NCBI GenBank assembly: GCA_001801105.1
Contig: MGWS01000026.1
Location: 1 to 64,000, forward strand
From: Gallionellales bacterium GWA2_60_18
GTDB taxonomy: Bacteria; Pseudomonadota; Gammaproteobacteria; Burkholderiales; Gallionellaceae
DNA: 64,000 nt
Direction of reading: 5' to 3'
Part shown: positions 30,438 to 39,721 of the stretch, piece after piece
How the letters are laid out: each line of letters begins with the position of its first letter
Position numbering within the stretch: the stretch's first letter is position 1
Notes under the pieces: generated by a model
The model's database searches: none
What the model saw: the letters and a program-made list of their open reading frames with translations, nothing else
What the model was told of the DNA's origin: nothing
Made by a program: the position numbers and the translations under genes

Positions 30438-30937
30438 TGTCTTACGCCACTGCCACCACCCTGCTCAACCAGTTTGCTGCCGACGAGATCGCGCAGCGCG
30501 CTGATCGGAGCATCCCGCGCCTGGTGACAGCCGAGATGCTGTCGACAGCGGCGGCGGGTGGCAGTATGAGTGGCTACACGGCAGGCGAGCAGGCGGCGAC
30601 CGCTGCTGCGCTGGCCTTGATCGAGGGGAAGCTGCTCGATGCGGACAGCGTGATCGACGGCTATCTGCTGGCGAAGTACCAGGTGCCGTTGAGTGCCGTG
30701 CCTCGCCTGATCGTCGGCATCGCTTGCGATCTGGCGCGCTATGCGCTGTATGACGATATCGCCACCGAGCAGATCACGCAGCGGCACAAGGACGCGATCA
30801 AGCTGCTGGATGCGATCGGCAAGGGTACGGTCAATCTGGGCGGCAACGATAGCCAGGCGCAGCCGCTTGATCATGCGTCCGTGCAGTACGCGGTGCCGGG
30901 GCGTGTGGTTAACACAACGTCGCTGGAGGGGTACTGA
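30437..30937 (+). CDS. gp36-like head-tail connector protein (DUF1320)
   Basis: A 166-aa helical connector family member (Mu gp36). The characteristic DUF1320 parts are the N-terminal LNQFAADEIAQRADR block, DADSVIDGYLLAKYQVPLS, and RLIVGIACDLARYALYDD. It is expected to close the portal and join head to tail. Both ends overlap neighbours by 1 bp. Confidence 0.88.
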   Translation: MSYATATTLLNQFAADEIAQRADRSIPRLVTAEMLSTAAAGGSMSGYTAGEQAATAAALALIEGKLLDADSVIDGYLLAKYQVPLSAVPRLIVGIACDLARYALYDDIATEQITQRHKDAIKLLDAIGKGTVNLGGNDSQAQPLDHASVQYAVPGRVVNTTSLEGY

Positions 30938-31464
30938 TGGCTGGCGGCATTCTCATTCGCGTCGAAACCCAAGACAGCGGCATTCGCGCCAAGCTGGCCG
31001 CGCTGATCGCGATGGGTCAGGACCCGTCAGAGGCGATGCGGGACATCGCGACCTATGGCGAGAATTCCACGCGCGAGCGCTTCCGCATGCAGATCGGGCC
31101 GGACGGCAATCGCTGGAAGCCCAGCCTGCGCGCGCAGTTGAATGGCGGCAAGACGTTGACCAAGGACGGCCACCTGAGCGGATCGATAACGCGCCGCTCA
31201 GGGCGCAGCTTTGCCGAGTGGGGCACCAATCGCGTGTACGGGCCAGCGATGCAGTTGGGCTTTGAGGGGACAGTTCAAGTTCCGGCGCATACGCGGGTGA
31301 TCAGCTCCGCTTTCGGCAAGAAACTGAAAGCGCCGGTCTCGGTCGCGGTGGGCGCTTATACCCTGCGGCAAAAGATCGTGGCGCGCCCATACCTGGGCGT
31401 GAACGACGAGAACGCCGCCGACATCCTCGACCTGTTGGCGGATCGTATCGAGGGTGCACGCTGA
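30937..31464 (+). CDS. Virion morphogenesis protein, gpG-like tail completion
   Basis: A 175-aa protein of the phage virion morphogenesis family (Mu gpG; P2 gpS relatives). Typical segments: AMRDIATYGENSTRERF, GPDGNRWKPSL, the TKDGHLSGSITRR block, and VYGPAMQLGFEGTVQVPAHTR. In related phages it completes the tail or the head-tail joint. It is coupled to both neighbours by single-base overlaps. Confidence 0.85.
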   Translation: MAGGILIRVETQDSGIRAKLAALIAMGQDPSEAMRDIATYGENSTRERFRMQIGPDGNRWKPSLRAQLNGGKTLTKDGHLSGSITRRSGRSFAEWGTNRVYGPAMQLGFEGTVQVPAHTRVISSAFGKKLKAPVSVAVGAYTLRQKIVARPYLGVNDENAADILDLLADRIEGAR

Positions 31465-32069
31465 TGTTGGCCGAACTGGAAGCCGGGCTGGTGTCGATGC
31501 TCACACAGAGCGCGCTGAAGCAAAAGCTGGCCAAGGTGGACACGCTGCCGGATCTGGACGGCGACAACCTGATCAGCCGCTTGGCGGCTGAAGCGCCCGC
31601 CGTGTATGTGGTTGCGGGGACATCGTACCGCGTTGCGGATAGCGCGCTGACGGTGCCCTTCGCCCTGGCGTGCGTGGCGCGCAATGCGCGCGGCCACGAA
31701 GATGCGCGGCGCGGCGACGGCAAGGTGATCGGTATGTATCAAATGATCGAGGCGGTGATTGGTCTTGCCGACAATGGCCGCGCCGGCGGGTGTTTGTGGC
31801 GCGTGTCGGGTGTGGACTTTATGTCGGACGATAAGCTGGCCCGTGCCGGTCTCACCGTCGGCGTGGTGCGCATCGAGACCACCGTCGGCATGCCGGCCGC
31901 GCTCGACGAGGCGGCGCTGGCGGATCTGGCGGATTTTTCCACGCTGCGCACCGACTACGACATCCCGCCGCATGTCTCGGCGACAGAGCACGGTAAGTGG
32001 TCAGGCGATCCGCAGGATCTCTCGTCAACGGCGCCGGAGCTGCAAGACACCATACAACTACAACCCTAG
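31464..32069 (+). CDS. gp37-like tail terminator (DUF1834)
   Basis: A 201-aa DUF1834 protein (Mu gp37), thought to cap the tail tube. Features: a helical N-terminus (MLAELEAGLVSMLTQSALKQKLAKVDTL), the central strand APAVYVVAGTSYRV, RNARGHEDARRGDGKVIGMYQMIE, and a late VVRIETTVGMP. The C-terminal 50 residues are less conserved. Confidence 0.82.
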   Translation: MLAELEAGLVSMLTQSALKQKLAKVDTLPDLDGDNLISRLAAEAPAVYVVAGTSYRVADSALTVPFALACVARNARGHEDARRGDGKVIGMYQMIEAVIGLADNGRAGGCLWRVSGVDFMSDDKLARAGLTVGVVRIETTVGMPAALDEAALADLADFSTLRTDYDIPPHVSATEHGKWSGDPQDLSSTAPELQDTIQLQP

Positions 32070-32078
32070 GAGACGACC

Positions 32079-32261
32079 ATGCAATTCGGACAACCAGTCA
32101 TCGCGAAGCCAGCCAAGGGGCTGCGCGTGCGCAAGGAAGACGGCACGTATTTGCCGGAAGGCGGCGACACCGTCACGCACAGCAGCTACTGGGCGCGGCG
32201 CGACAAGGATGGCGATGTGACTTTGAGCGAACTGCCCAAGGCCAAGAAGCAAGAGTCGTAA
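32079..32261 (+). CDS. DUF2635 protein (Mu gp38)
   Basis: A 60-aa protein with an SD (AGGAG) 8 nt upstream. The motif VIAKPAKGLRVRKEDGTYLPEGGDTV...SYWARRDKDGDV is the DUF2635 signature. It always lies just before the sheath gene in Mu-like phages; a tail assembly role is assumed. Confidence 0.85.
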   Translation: MQFGQPVIAKPAKGLRVRKEDGTYLPEGGDTVTHSSYWARRDKDGDVTLSELPKAKKQES

Positions 32262-32298
32262 CCGTTAGACAACCGCAGTATTTAACAGGAGACACAAC

Positions 32299-33777
32299 AT
32301 GCCGGACAACATCACCTTCATGACGATCCCAGTGGACTGGCGCGATCCGGGCGCGTTCATCGAGATCGACCACACCCGCGCCGTGCGCGGCCTGCCGCAG
32401 CAACGTCACAGCATCCTCATTCTCGGCCAGCGCCTGTCTACCGGCACAGTCGCCGAAGGCGTGCTGACCAAGGTCACGCGCAAGGAAGATGGCGTGAATT
32501 ATTTCGGGCGCGGCTCGATGCTGGCGCAGCAGATCGCGGCGGCACTCAAGGTCAACCCGTACACCGAGTACTACGCGCTGGCGCTGGACGATAACGCCGC
32601 CGGCGTCGCCGCCTCCGGCAGCCTGGCATTCACCGGCACGCCGACCGAGAGCGGCACGTTGTGCCTGTATATCGGAGGCCGTCGCTTGACCGTCGGCATC
32701 ACCTCTGGCCAGACCTCGACGCAGGTGGCCACCGCCGTGGCGGCGGCGATCACCGCCGATGCCGACGGCGCGGTAACCGCCACGTCGAACGTCGGTACCG
32801 TGACTGTCACTAGCCGACACAAGGGCGTTGAGGGCAACGATATCGACCTGCGCGTCAACTACTACCAGGGCGAGTTCACCCCGGCCGGGCTGGCGCTGGT
32901 GATCACCGCGATGGCGAGCGGCGCGGGCAACCCGGACGTGGCCGACGCGATCACCGCCATGAGCACGCTGTCGCCATACACCATCCTGATGGGCTGGACG
33001 GACGCGACCAACATGGGGTTGATGGAGACCGAGCTGCAAACCCGCTGGGGCGGCATGAGCATGCGCGCCGGTCATGTGTTCGGCCACAAGAGCGGCAGCT
33101 ATAGCGCACTCTCTTCTTATGGCGGCGCGCGCAACAGCGCGCACAGCACGATCAGCGGACTCTACCAGTCGCCGGCGCTGCCCTGGGTGATCTCGGCTCA
33201 GTTCGGCGCGGCCTGCGAATTCAGCGGTGCGATCGATCCGGCGGTGCCGTTCCGCACCTTAGCACTGCCTGATGTGATGGCACCCGCCGAAGCGTCCCGC
33301 TTCACCGATACCGAGCGCAACAACCTGCTGCACGACGGCATCAGCACCATCGTGTTCGATCAGGCCGGCAGCGCCAGCATCAGCCAGGTGATCACCACCT
33401 ACCAGACCAACACCTTCGGCATGGATGACGTGAGCCTGCTCAAGCTCAACACCAAGTGGACGGTGGACTACATGCGCTTTGCGTTCCGCAGCGACGTGCT
33501 GACCAACTTCCCTCGCCACAAGCTGGCCGGCGACGACGTGCTGGAGCGCATCCAGCCAGGTCAGGCGATCGCCACGCCCAAGCTGATCCGCAACGTCAAC
33601 ATCGGCACGGCGATGAAGCTGGAGAAGGTCGGCCTGCTGGAAGACCTCGACCAGTTCATCAAGGATCTGATCGTGGTGCGCTCGGATGCCGACACCAACC
33701 GGGTCAATGCCATCCTGCCGCCGAACATCGTCAACCAGTTCGACGTGTTCGCGGCAGCCGTTCAATACATTCTGTAA
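32299..33777 (+). CDS. Contractile tail sheath protein (Mu gpL)
   Basis: A 492-aa sheath protein that contracts at infection. The N-terminus ITFMTIPVDWRDPGAFIEID and the C-terminal domain (DDVSLLKLNTKWTVDYMRFAFRSDVLTNFPRHKLAGDD...RVNAILPPNIVNQFDVFAAAVQYIL) match gpL of Mu. Residues 95-200 are a Gly/Ala/Thr-rich beta-sandwich insertion that faces outward in sheath proteins. The next gene is the tube, 12 nt downstream. Confidence 0.93.
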   Translation: MPDNITFMTIPVDWRDPGAFIEIDHTRAVRGLPQQRHSILILGQRLSTGTVAEGVLTKVTRKEDGVNYFGRGSMLAQQIAAALKVNPYTEYYALALDDNAAGVAASGSLAFTGTPTESGTLCLYIGGRRLTVGITSGQTSTQVATAVAAAITADADGAVTATSNVGTVTVTSRHKGVEGNDIDLRVNYYQGEFTPAGLALVITAMASGAGNPDVADAITAMSTLSPYTILMGWTDATNMGLMETELQTRWGGMSMRAGHVFGHKSGSYSALSSYGGARNSAHSTISGLYQSPALPWVISAQFGAACEFSGAIDPAVPFRTLALPDVMAPAEASRFTDTERNNLLHDGISTIVFDQAGSASISQVITTYQTNTFGMDDVSLLKLNTKWTVDYMRFAFRSDVLTNFPRHKLAGDDVLERIQPGQAIATPKLIRNVNIGTAMKLEKVGLLEDLDQFIKDLIVVRSDADTNRVNAILPPNIVNQFDVFAAAVQYIL

Positions 33778-33789
33778 GGGGAAATCGAT

Positions 33790-34140
33790 ATGGCTCAAAT
33801 TTTTGGACGGGCATTCATTACCGTCGCCGGCAAGCGCTACAACACCAAGGAGGGCGCAAGCCTCAAGTTCGGCGGCGTCAGTCGCGAGGCCGTGGTCGGC
33901 GATGCCGGCGTAGCCGGTTACCAGGAGAAGCTCGAAGCTCCGCAAGTGGATTGCACCATCATCCATTCGCCGGACATCAGCCTCAAGGATATCCAGGGCA
34001 TCAAGGATGCGACGATCAGCTTCGACACCGACAACGGTCGCAGCTTCGTGATATCCGACGCGTTCAGCGGCCCGTCTCCCGAGCTGTCGCGCGACGGAAT
34101 CAAGGCGACCTTCTTCGGCACTGATTGCAAGGAAGCATGA
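33790..34140 (+). CDS. Tail tube protein (Mu gpM)
   Basis: A 116-aa tube protein. The start MAQIFGRAFITVAGKRYNTK, the DCTIIHSPDISLKDIQG strand and the terminal GIKATFFGTDCKEA agree with the tail-tube family. It lies between sheath and chaperones as in all myoviruses of this group. Confidence 0.9.
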   Translation: MAQIFGRAFITVAGKRYNTKEGASLKFGGVSREAVVGDAGVAGYQEKLEAPQVDCTIIHSPDISLKDIQGIKDATISFDTDNGRSFVISDAFSGPSPELSRDGIKATFFGTDCKEA

Positions 34141-34460
34141 TGCAAACGATCAGTGGGACATTCGTGCGCGGCATGCAGATCGGCGGCGTGACCTATACCG
34201 GCTTCGAGATCCGCGAAGCGGACACCGAAGACATGATGGAAGCGGAGTTGGAGGCGGCGAAACAAGGCGGCGGCGTTGACACGCCGATCATCTTCAACGC
34301 GCAGATGATGCTGCGCCAGCTCGCCAAAGTGACAACTGCAGACGGGCAGGAATTTGCCGGGCCGTTCACCACCAACATGATGAAGAAGCTCAAGCCCGTC
34401 GACTACCGCGCGCTGCGCAACAAACAAGTGGAGCTCGACGCGCTGGGGGAAGCCGGGTAG
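34137..34460 (+). CDS. Tail assembly chaperone (Mu gp41-like), upstream product
   Basis: A 107-aa tail assembly chaperone. ATG 34137 overlaps the tube stop. The FxxGMQIGGVTYTGFEIREADTEDM start and the acidic helical middle fit the E/gp41 chaperone group, which coats the tape measure during tail assembly. The frame ends TAG at 34458-34460 right after a run of five G, and an open -1 frame continues downstream (see the following entry). Confidence 0.85.
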   Translation: MMQTISGTFVRGMQIGGVTYTGFEIREADTEDMMEAELEAAKQGGGVDTPIIFNAQMMLRQLAKVTTADGQEFAGPFTTNMMKKLKPVDYRALRNKQVELDALGEAG

Positions 34461-34603
34461 CGCATCAGCGCGGGGTGCTGGATAGCATTCTGCTGATCGC
34501 GCTGAAGACCGGCTGGTCGCGCCAGGAGATTCTCGCGCTACCGGCCGTTGAATTTAACCACTACATGGAAGTGCTGACCAAGCCGAACAATGGGAACTCG
34601 TGA
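34137..34603 (+). CDS. Predicted -1 frameshift fusion of the tail chaperone (GT-type)
   Basis: The -1 frame is open through the end of the chaperone gene and continues to TGA at 34601-34603, adding a helical domain (GVLDSILLIALKTGWSRQEI...LPAVEFNHYMEVLTKP) that looks like the second chaperone domain of Mu gp41/42 and lambda GT. It has no start of its own. The likely slip site is GGGGG-AA at 34445-34451 (codons GGG GAA). Frameshifting here is known in many tailed phages; in this phage it is inferred from sequence. Confidence 0.7.
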
Positions 34604-36434
34604 CCTGACACTATCGATGCGGCTCTACGCTGACACGGCCCGGTTTGTATCCGGGCTGGCTAACGGCGAGCGCGGCGTTCAGCGTTTCGCCGGTGGCGTA
34701 AAGCGTGAATTCGAGGCGCTCAAGGGCGTTCTCGGATCGGTCGAGGGTAAGCTTGCTTCGTTGGGTGTGTCGGTCGGTGCGGTGGCCAGCATCGCGCAAT
34801 CTGCTCGCATGGACAAAAGCCTGACGCAGATCGGCCAGACCGCCGGCATGAGTAAGCGAGAGGTCGCCGAGCTGCGCCGCGAGTTGTTCCGCATGGCGGG
34901 TGATACCGGCCAGCAGGTGGACGATTTACAGCAGGGCTTCAACAATGCCGTGCAAGCCGGGCTCAGTTTTCGCGAAGCGTTGCCGGTGATCGATGCGACC
35001 AGCAAGGCGATGGCTGTCACCAGCGCGAACGCCGATAGCCTGACGGGATCGCTCACAGTCGCCGCAACGGCATTCGACTTCGATCTCGCCAAACCCAGAA
35101 TGGCAGCCGACATACTGGATAAGATGACGGTCGCTGGTCGGCTCGGTAACGCCGAGCTGGAAAACCTTTCCAGCATCTTCGCCCGCGTCGGCCCGAACGC
35201 GGCGGCGGCTGGCTTCAGTTTCGATAAAACGCTGGGCTTTATTGAGGGCTTATCGCAGATCGAACGCCAGCCTGAGCGATTGGCCACGCTGGCCGATAGC
35301 ACCGTGCGCCTGTTCACCAACCTGCGTTACATGAAGGATGCGCAAGCAGCGACCGGCGTGAAATTCTTCGACGCGGACGGCAGCCGCCGCGACGCGCTGG
35401 CGGTGATCGCCGACATCAAAAAGCAGTACGACAAGCTCGGAACGGAAAAGGATAGGTCGCTATTCGTGCAGAAAGCGTTCGGTAACGCCGACCTCGACAC
35501 CATCAAGGGCATGCGCCTGTTGCTGTCTGGCGACATGTTGAGCAAGGTCAATCGATTCTCGGCGGAAATATCGAAAGCCTCCGGCGCGATCGCGCGCGAT
35601 CTGCCCGATGCGATCGACAACTCAGTCGACCAGGTCGGTCGACTGAGGGCGGCGCTGCGCGCTGCGGCGGATGATTTTGCCAAACCGATTAACGAGGCGA
35701 TCAGCGGCGGCATCAGGTTTGCGATGGACAAGAAAGAAAACGGCGGTCTCGGCCTCGATGGCAAGGACATGCTGCTTGGCGGTGCCGCTCTGACGATTGG
35801 GACGCTGGCCACCGCGCGCTACGGCGGCAAGGCAATAGGCGCGCTGGCGGGCAAGTTCGGCAGCGTCGGTGCCGGAGTCGCTGCGGGCAAGGCGCTGGAA
35901 ACCGCCGCCGGCGTCACGCCGGTGTTCGTGGTCAATATGCCGGGGGGGGGAGTCGGTGGCGATGCGCTTTCCGTCGGCGCTGGCGCGTCTGTGGCCAAGG
36001 GCGGCGCGGCCGCGCGCAAGTTTTTGACCGCCGCAGGCATGATGGGCGTTCAGAACCTATCTACTTTGCGAATGTTTGGTGCCGCTGCGATGGGGACTGC
36101 TGCGCTGGGTGTTACGGCAGCGGGTGCGGCTGGTTATGGCGCTGGAAAAGCTATAACTGGTGCCGCTGGTTGGGCGATGAAAGGCACTCGATTCGAGGGC
36201 TTCCAAACCGACGTGATCGGCGCAGGTATTGCCAAGACGCTGGCATTCTTCGGCAACGAAGAAGCCAAGCGCGCGATTGAGCTGACTGAAAAGTTCAAGG
36301 CAACCGATATTGGCGGCGACATCCGCATCCATATCGACCAGGATGGCCGCGCCGGTGTGGCCAGCGTTAAACCCAACCAGCCTGGCGTGCGATTTAACGT
36401 CCACAACGGCCCAACAATGGCGGGGGCGAACTGA
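34590..36434 (+). CDS. Tail tape measure protein
   Basis: A 614-aa tape measure that sets tail length. It starts inside the chaperone fusion end (ATG 34590). The TP901-type core (MDKSLTQIGQTAGMSKREVAELRREL...FNNAVQAGLSFREALPVI) lies at residues 70-250. The C-terminal half holds Gly/Ala-rich hydrophobic stretches (residues 390-540) that could insert in the membrane at ejection. A run of nine G at 35942-35950 encodes Gly residues and is a possible slippage point. Confidence 0.9.
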   Translation: MGTRDLTLSMRLYADTARFVSGLANGERGVQRFAGGVKREFEALKGVLGSVEGKLASLGVSVGAVASIAQSARMDKSLTQIGQTAGMSKREVAELRRELFRMAGDTGQQVDDLQQGFNNAVQAGLSFREALPVIDATSKAMAVTSANADSLTGSLTVAATAFDFDLAKPRMAADILDKMTVAGRLGNAELENLSSIFARVGPNAAAAGFSFDKTLGFIEGLSQIERQPERLATLADSTVRLFTNLRYMKDAQAATGVKFFDADGSRRDALAVIADIKKQYDKLGTEKDRSLFVQKAFGNADLDTIKGMRLLLSGDMLSKVNRFSAEISKASGAIARDLPDAIDNSVDQVGRLRAALRAAADDFAKPINEAISGGIRFAMDKKENGGLGLDGKDMLLGGAALTIGTLATARYGGKAIGALAGKFGSVGAGVAAGKALETAAGVTPVFVVNMPGGGVGGDALSVGAGASVAKGGAAARKFLTAAGMMGVQNLSTLRMFGAAAMGTAALGVTAAGAAGYGAGKAITGAAGWAMKGTRFEGFQTDVIGAGIAKTLAFFGNEEAKRAIELTEKFKATDIGGDIRIHIDQDGRAGVASVKPNQPGVRFNVHNGPTMAGAN

Positions 36435-37618
36435 TGTCCTGGCGCGGTCAATGGCAGACGGCCAGCTTCCGTGGTGTCGAGTTTCGCTTTCGCTCCGCGT
36501 CTGCCGCGCTGGGCCGGCGCAATGTAGTACACAGCTATCCGGGGCGCGATGATCCCTATGTCGAGGATATGGGGCGTAAGGCGCGCGAATTCACCATTGA
36601 GGCGTTTGTCATCGGTGCTGGTTACATCGCATGGCGCGACAAGCTGGAAGCCGCCTGCGAGCAGCCGGGCCCCGGCGAGCTGGTGCATCCGACGCGCGGG
36701 CGCATGCAGGTGGCGGTGCAGGATTGCCGCCCTGCGGAAAATATCGAGGCGGGTGGGCTGGCTAGCTATTCGCTGACCTTTATCGAGGCGGGTAATAACC
36801 TGTTCCCGACGGCACGGGTGGACACACAGTCTGCGGTGTCGTTTGCTGCGGACGATGCGCTGGCGGCCGTGCAGGATGATTTTACCGGCGCATTCACCGT
36901 TGCCGGGTTCCCTGCTTTCGTTAACGTTTCCGCGCTGTCGAATGCGACAGCGGCGATCGAATCGATGCGCCTGTCGGCGCTCTCCAACCTGCCGGACATG
37001 GGTGTGTTATCGACCTTCACTTCCGGCATCGGCGGGTTGCTGGGGGCAGTTGATACGCTGCTCGGTACGCCGTCGGCGCTGGCCAGCCGCTTTCTGTCGC
37101 AGATCGGGCTGCTCAATAGTTTGTTTGCACCGCACCAGGCGCGTCAGGCGGCGTTCGCGCTCTCCGGATTCGGCTCATCCCTTTTGCCGGTACCGGCAAC
37201 CACGCCATCGCGCATCCAACAGGGCATCAATCAGTCTGCGGTGGTCGGGTTGGTGCAGCGCGCCGCGCTGATCGAGGCCACGCGCGCAGCCGGACAGACG
37301 ACCTTCACCAGCCGTACCGAAGCGGTGGCGGTGCGCGACCAGCTCGCCAATGCCTTGCAGACGCAGGCCGAGACGGCACCGGACACGGTGTACTTCGCGC
37401 TGACTGATCTGCGCGTGGCACTGGTCAGGGATGTCGGCGCGCGTGCCGCCAATCTTGCGGATCTGATCGGCTACACACCGACCAGCACGCAGCCTGCCAT
37501 CGTGCTGGCCTACCGTCTCTACGGCGATCCGTCGCGCGACGCGGAGATCGTCGCGCGCAATCGCGTGCGCCATCCGGGTTTTGTGCCGGGCGGCAGCGAG
37601 CTTGAGGTGCTGGCATGA
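36434..37618 (+). CDS. gpN-like DNA circularization / tail protein
   Basis: A 394-aa member of the Mu gpN (gp43) family, annotated as DNA circularisation protein and located in the virion tail. The N-terminal domain reads WQTASFRGVEFRFRSAS...RRNVVHSYPGRDDPYVEDMGRKAREFTIEAFVIG, a clear family hallmark. The C-terminus has LAYRLYGDPSRDAEIVARNRVRHPGFVPGGSELEVL, shared with LysM-type tail proteins. ATG overlaps the tape-measure stop. Confidence 0.9.
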   Translation: MSWRGQWQTASFRGVEFRFRSASAALGRRNVVHSYPGRDDPYVEDMGRKAREFTIEAFVIGAGYIAWRDKLEAACEQPGPGELVHPTRGRMQVAVQDCRPAENIEAGGLASYSLTFIEAGNNLFPTARVDTQSAVSFAADDALAAVQDDFTGAFTVAGFPAFVNVSALSNATAAIESMRLSALSNLPDMGVLSTFTSGIGGLLGAVDTLLGTPSALASRFLSQIGLLNSLFAPHQARQAAFALSGFGSSLLPVPATTPSRIQQGINQSAVVGLVQRAALIEATRAAGQTTFTSRTEAVAVRDQLANALQTQAETAPDTVYFALTDLRVALVRDVGARAANLADLIGYTPTSTQPAIVLAYRLYGDPSRDAEIVARNRVRHPGFVPGGSELEVLA

Positions 37619-38697
37619 GCAGCGTTAACGATACCGTGGAGATCAAGATCGGCGGCGTAGCCTACGGTGGCTGGAAGAGCGCCCGCATCGAGCGCGGCAT
37701 CGAGCAGATCGCCGGCAACTTTGAGCTTGGTGTATCCGAGCGCTGGCCGGGGCAGGAAACGCCAAGCCAGATCACGCGCGGCTCGCGCTGCGAGGTGCTG
37801 GCCGAAGGCGAGACGGTGATCACCGGATGGGTGGACGATACGCGGCCCACGTTCAGCGATACTCAGCACGAGTTCCAGGTGATGGGGCGCGATGCGACCG
37901 GCGATCTGGTGGACTGCTCGGCGATCAACAAGGGCGGTCAGTGGCTCAACGCCAAGCTGGATCGTGTCGTGCGCGATCTGTGCGCGCCGTTCGGTATCTC
38001 CGTTGCTGTCGACGCATCGCCTATCGCTTCGCTGCCCGGCTCGTTCTCGATACAGGATGGCGAGACGGCCCACGAGTGCATCGAGCGCGCCTGCCGCATG
38101 TGCGCCGTCCTGCCGGTGTCTGACGGCAAGGGCGGCTTGCTGCTGACGCGCGCGAAAGCTGCGCAGCCGGTCGCCGAGCTGGTGGAGGGCGAAAATATCT
38201 TGTCGGCCTCCGGCGAATTCAGCGACAAGGAAAGATATTCGCGCTACATCGTCAAGGGACAGGATCGCGGCAGCGATGACAACTTCGATTCGCCGGAAAC
38301 GCACTCGCAGGTGCTGGCCGAGGCAACCGACAGCGGGGTCGCGCGCTATCGCCCGCTGATCGTATTGGCCGAGAGCCACGGCGCGACGGCGACCTATAAG
38401 GAGCGTGCGGAATGGGAGCGCAACATCCGGCGCGGTCGCAGTAGCCGCGCCACCGTGACGGTGCAGGGCTGGCGCTCGGCGGACGGACAGCTCTGGCGGC
38501 CAAACACGATGGTGCGTTTGCGCTCGCCCTGGCTGGGTGTGGATGCCGATCTGCTGATTGCCTCGGTGGCGCTCACACTGGACGAGCAAAGCGGCACCCG
38601 CGCGGAGCTGCGTCTGTGTGGCCGCGAAGCATTCGACGTGATCGCGTCTGGCAAGAGCTCGAAAAAGCCCGCCGCTGGCGCTTGGGATGATCTCTGA
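37615..38697 (+). CDS. gpP-like baseplate hub protein (Mu gp44)
   Basis: A 360-aa hub protein (gp27-like fold in Mu gp44). Features: VEIKIGGVAYGGWKSARIERGIEQIAGNFEL at the N-terminus, FQVMGRDATGDLVDCSA, and a C-terminal VRLRSPWLGVDADLLIASVALTLDE. It overlaps both neighbours by 1-4 bp, in the standard gpN-gpP-gp45 order. Confidence 0.9.
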   Translation: MSSVNDTVEIKIGGVAYGGWKSARIERGIEQIAGNFELGVSERWPGQETPSQITRGSRCEVLAEGETVITGWVDDTRPTFSDTQHEFQVMGRDATGDLVDCSAINKGGQWLNAKLDRVVRDLCAPFGISVAVDASPIASLPGSFSIQDGETAHECIERACRMCAVLPVSDGKGGLLLTRAKAAQPVAELVEGENILSASGEFSDKERYSRYIVKGQDRGSDDNFDSPETHSQVLAEATDSGVARYRPLIVLAESHGATATYKERAEWERNIRRGRSSRATVTVQGWRSADGQLWRPNTMVRLRSPWLGVDADLLIASVALTLDEQSGTRAELRLCGREAFDVIASGKSSKKPAAGAWDDL

Positions 38698-39260
38698 TGA
38701 ATGCCGTTATTGATCGCCTCGTTGCCCCGCTGCGCCGCCGTGTGCGGCTGATGATCTCGCGCGCTGTGCTGTCCGCCGTGAACGATGCGGGCGGCATCCA
38801 GCTGGTGCAGGTGAAGCTGCTGGCCGGCGAGGTGCGAGACGGTGTCGAGCGTATGCAGGACTACGGCTTTACCTCTGTGCCTAAGCCGGGTGCGGAGGGT
38901 GTAATGGCCTGCGTGAGCGGTGATCGCGATCACGGCATTGTGGTGGTGATGGATGACCGTCGCTACCGCCTCAGAGGGCTGGCCAGCGGCGAGGTCGCGC
39001 TCTATGACGATCTAGGCCACGTCATCCATTTAACCCGCACCGGCATCGTGATCGATGGCGGCGGGCACGCGCTCAATGTGACCAATGCGCCGGACATTTA
39101 TTTGAGCGGCAACCTGCACGTCGAGAGCAATATCGTCGCCGGTGGCGATATCAGCGATGCCGCCGGTGCCAAGAGCATGGCGGGCATGCGCTCGACTTAC
39201 AACACGCACACACACAGCGAGACTGGCAGTACCACTTCGACACCGGGCGCGGGGATGTGA
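38697..39260 (+). CDS. Baseplate assembly protein V / spike (Mu gp45)
   Basis: A 187-aa membrane-piercing spike. The OB domain is at the N-terminal half (VRDGVERMQDYGFTSVPKPGAEGVM), followed by beta-helix repeats and a tip with NTHTHSETG. The HxH motif there is the iron-binding site of Mu-type spikes. It punctures the outer membrane at infection. Confidence 0.92.
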   Translation: MNAVIDRLVAPLRRRVRLMISRAVLSAVNDAGGIQLVQVKLLAGEVRDGVERMQDYGFTSVPKPGAEGVMACVSGDRDHGIVVVMDDRRYRLRGLASGEVALYDDLGHVIHLTRTGIVIDGGGHALNVTNAPDIYLSGNLHVESNIVAGGDISDAAGAKSMAGMRSTYNTHTHSETGSTTSTPGAGM

Positions 39261-39721
39261 TGAGCGATATCCAGACCATCTACATCGACATGGAGCACGG
39301 CGCGGATTACGCCATTGAATCCATGCTGCTGGCGCAGGACGATGGGCTGACCACGTCCGTGCTGTTGAGCCTGTTTACCGACCGCCGTGCCGGTGATGAC
39401 GATGTGATTCCGGGTGGTGCAGACGACCGGCGCGGCGTGTGGATGGATGCGTTCTCGGAGATCGATGGCGACCGGATGGGGAGCCGCCTCTGGTTGTTGG
39501 CGCGCGCGAAGCTGTTGCCGGATACCGTTAAAAAGGTGCGCGAGTACTGCGAAGAGGCACTGGACTGGATGGTGCGCGATGGCGTGGCATCGTCGGTATC
39601 GGTCGAGGCGTGGATCGTCCGCAATCATCCTGCCGGCATCATCGGCACGCAGATCGAGATCGTTAAGCCGGACGGCACCACGACCCGTTACAAATTCGAG
39701 CAATTCTGGAGCGCACAATAA
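39260..39721 (+). CDS. gp46-like baseplate wedge protein
   Basis: A 153-aa member of the phage GP46 family (gp25-like). ATG 39260 overlaps the gp45 stop; GTG 39257 is an alternative. Core motifs: LLSLFTDRRAGDDDVIPGGADDRRGVW and GSRLWLLARAKLLPDTVKKVREYCEEALDWMV. It joins the baseplate wedge to the sheath. Confidence 0.9.
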   Translation: MSDIQTIYIDMEHGADYAIESMLLAQDDGLTTSVLLSLFTDRRAGDDDVIPGGADDRRGVWMDAFSEIDGDRMGSRLWLLARAKLLPDTVKKVREYCEEALDWMVRDGVASSVSVEAWIVRNHPAGIIGTQIEIVKPDGTTTRYKFEQFWSAQ

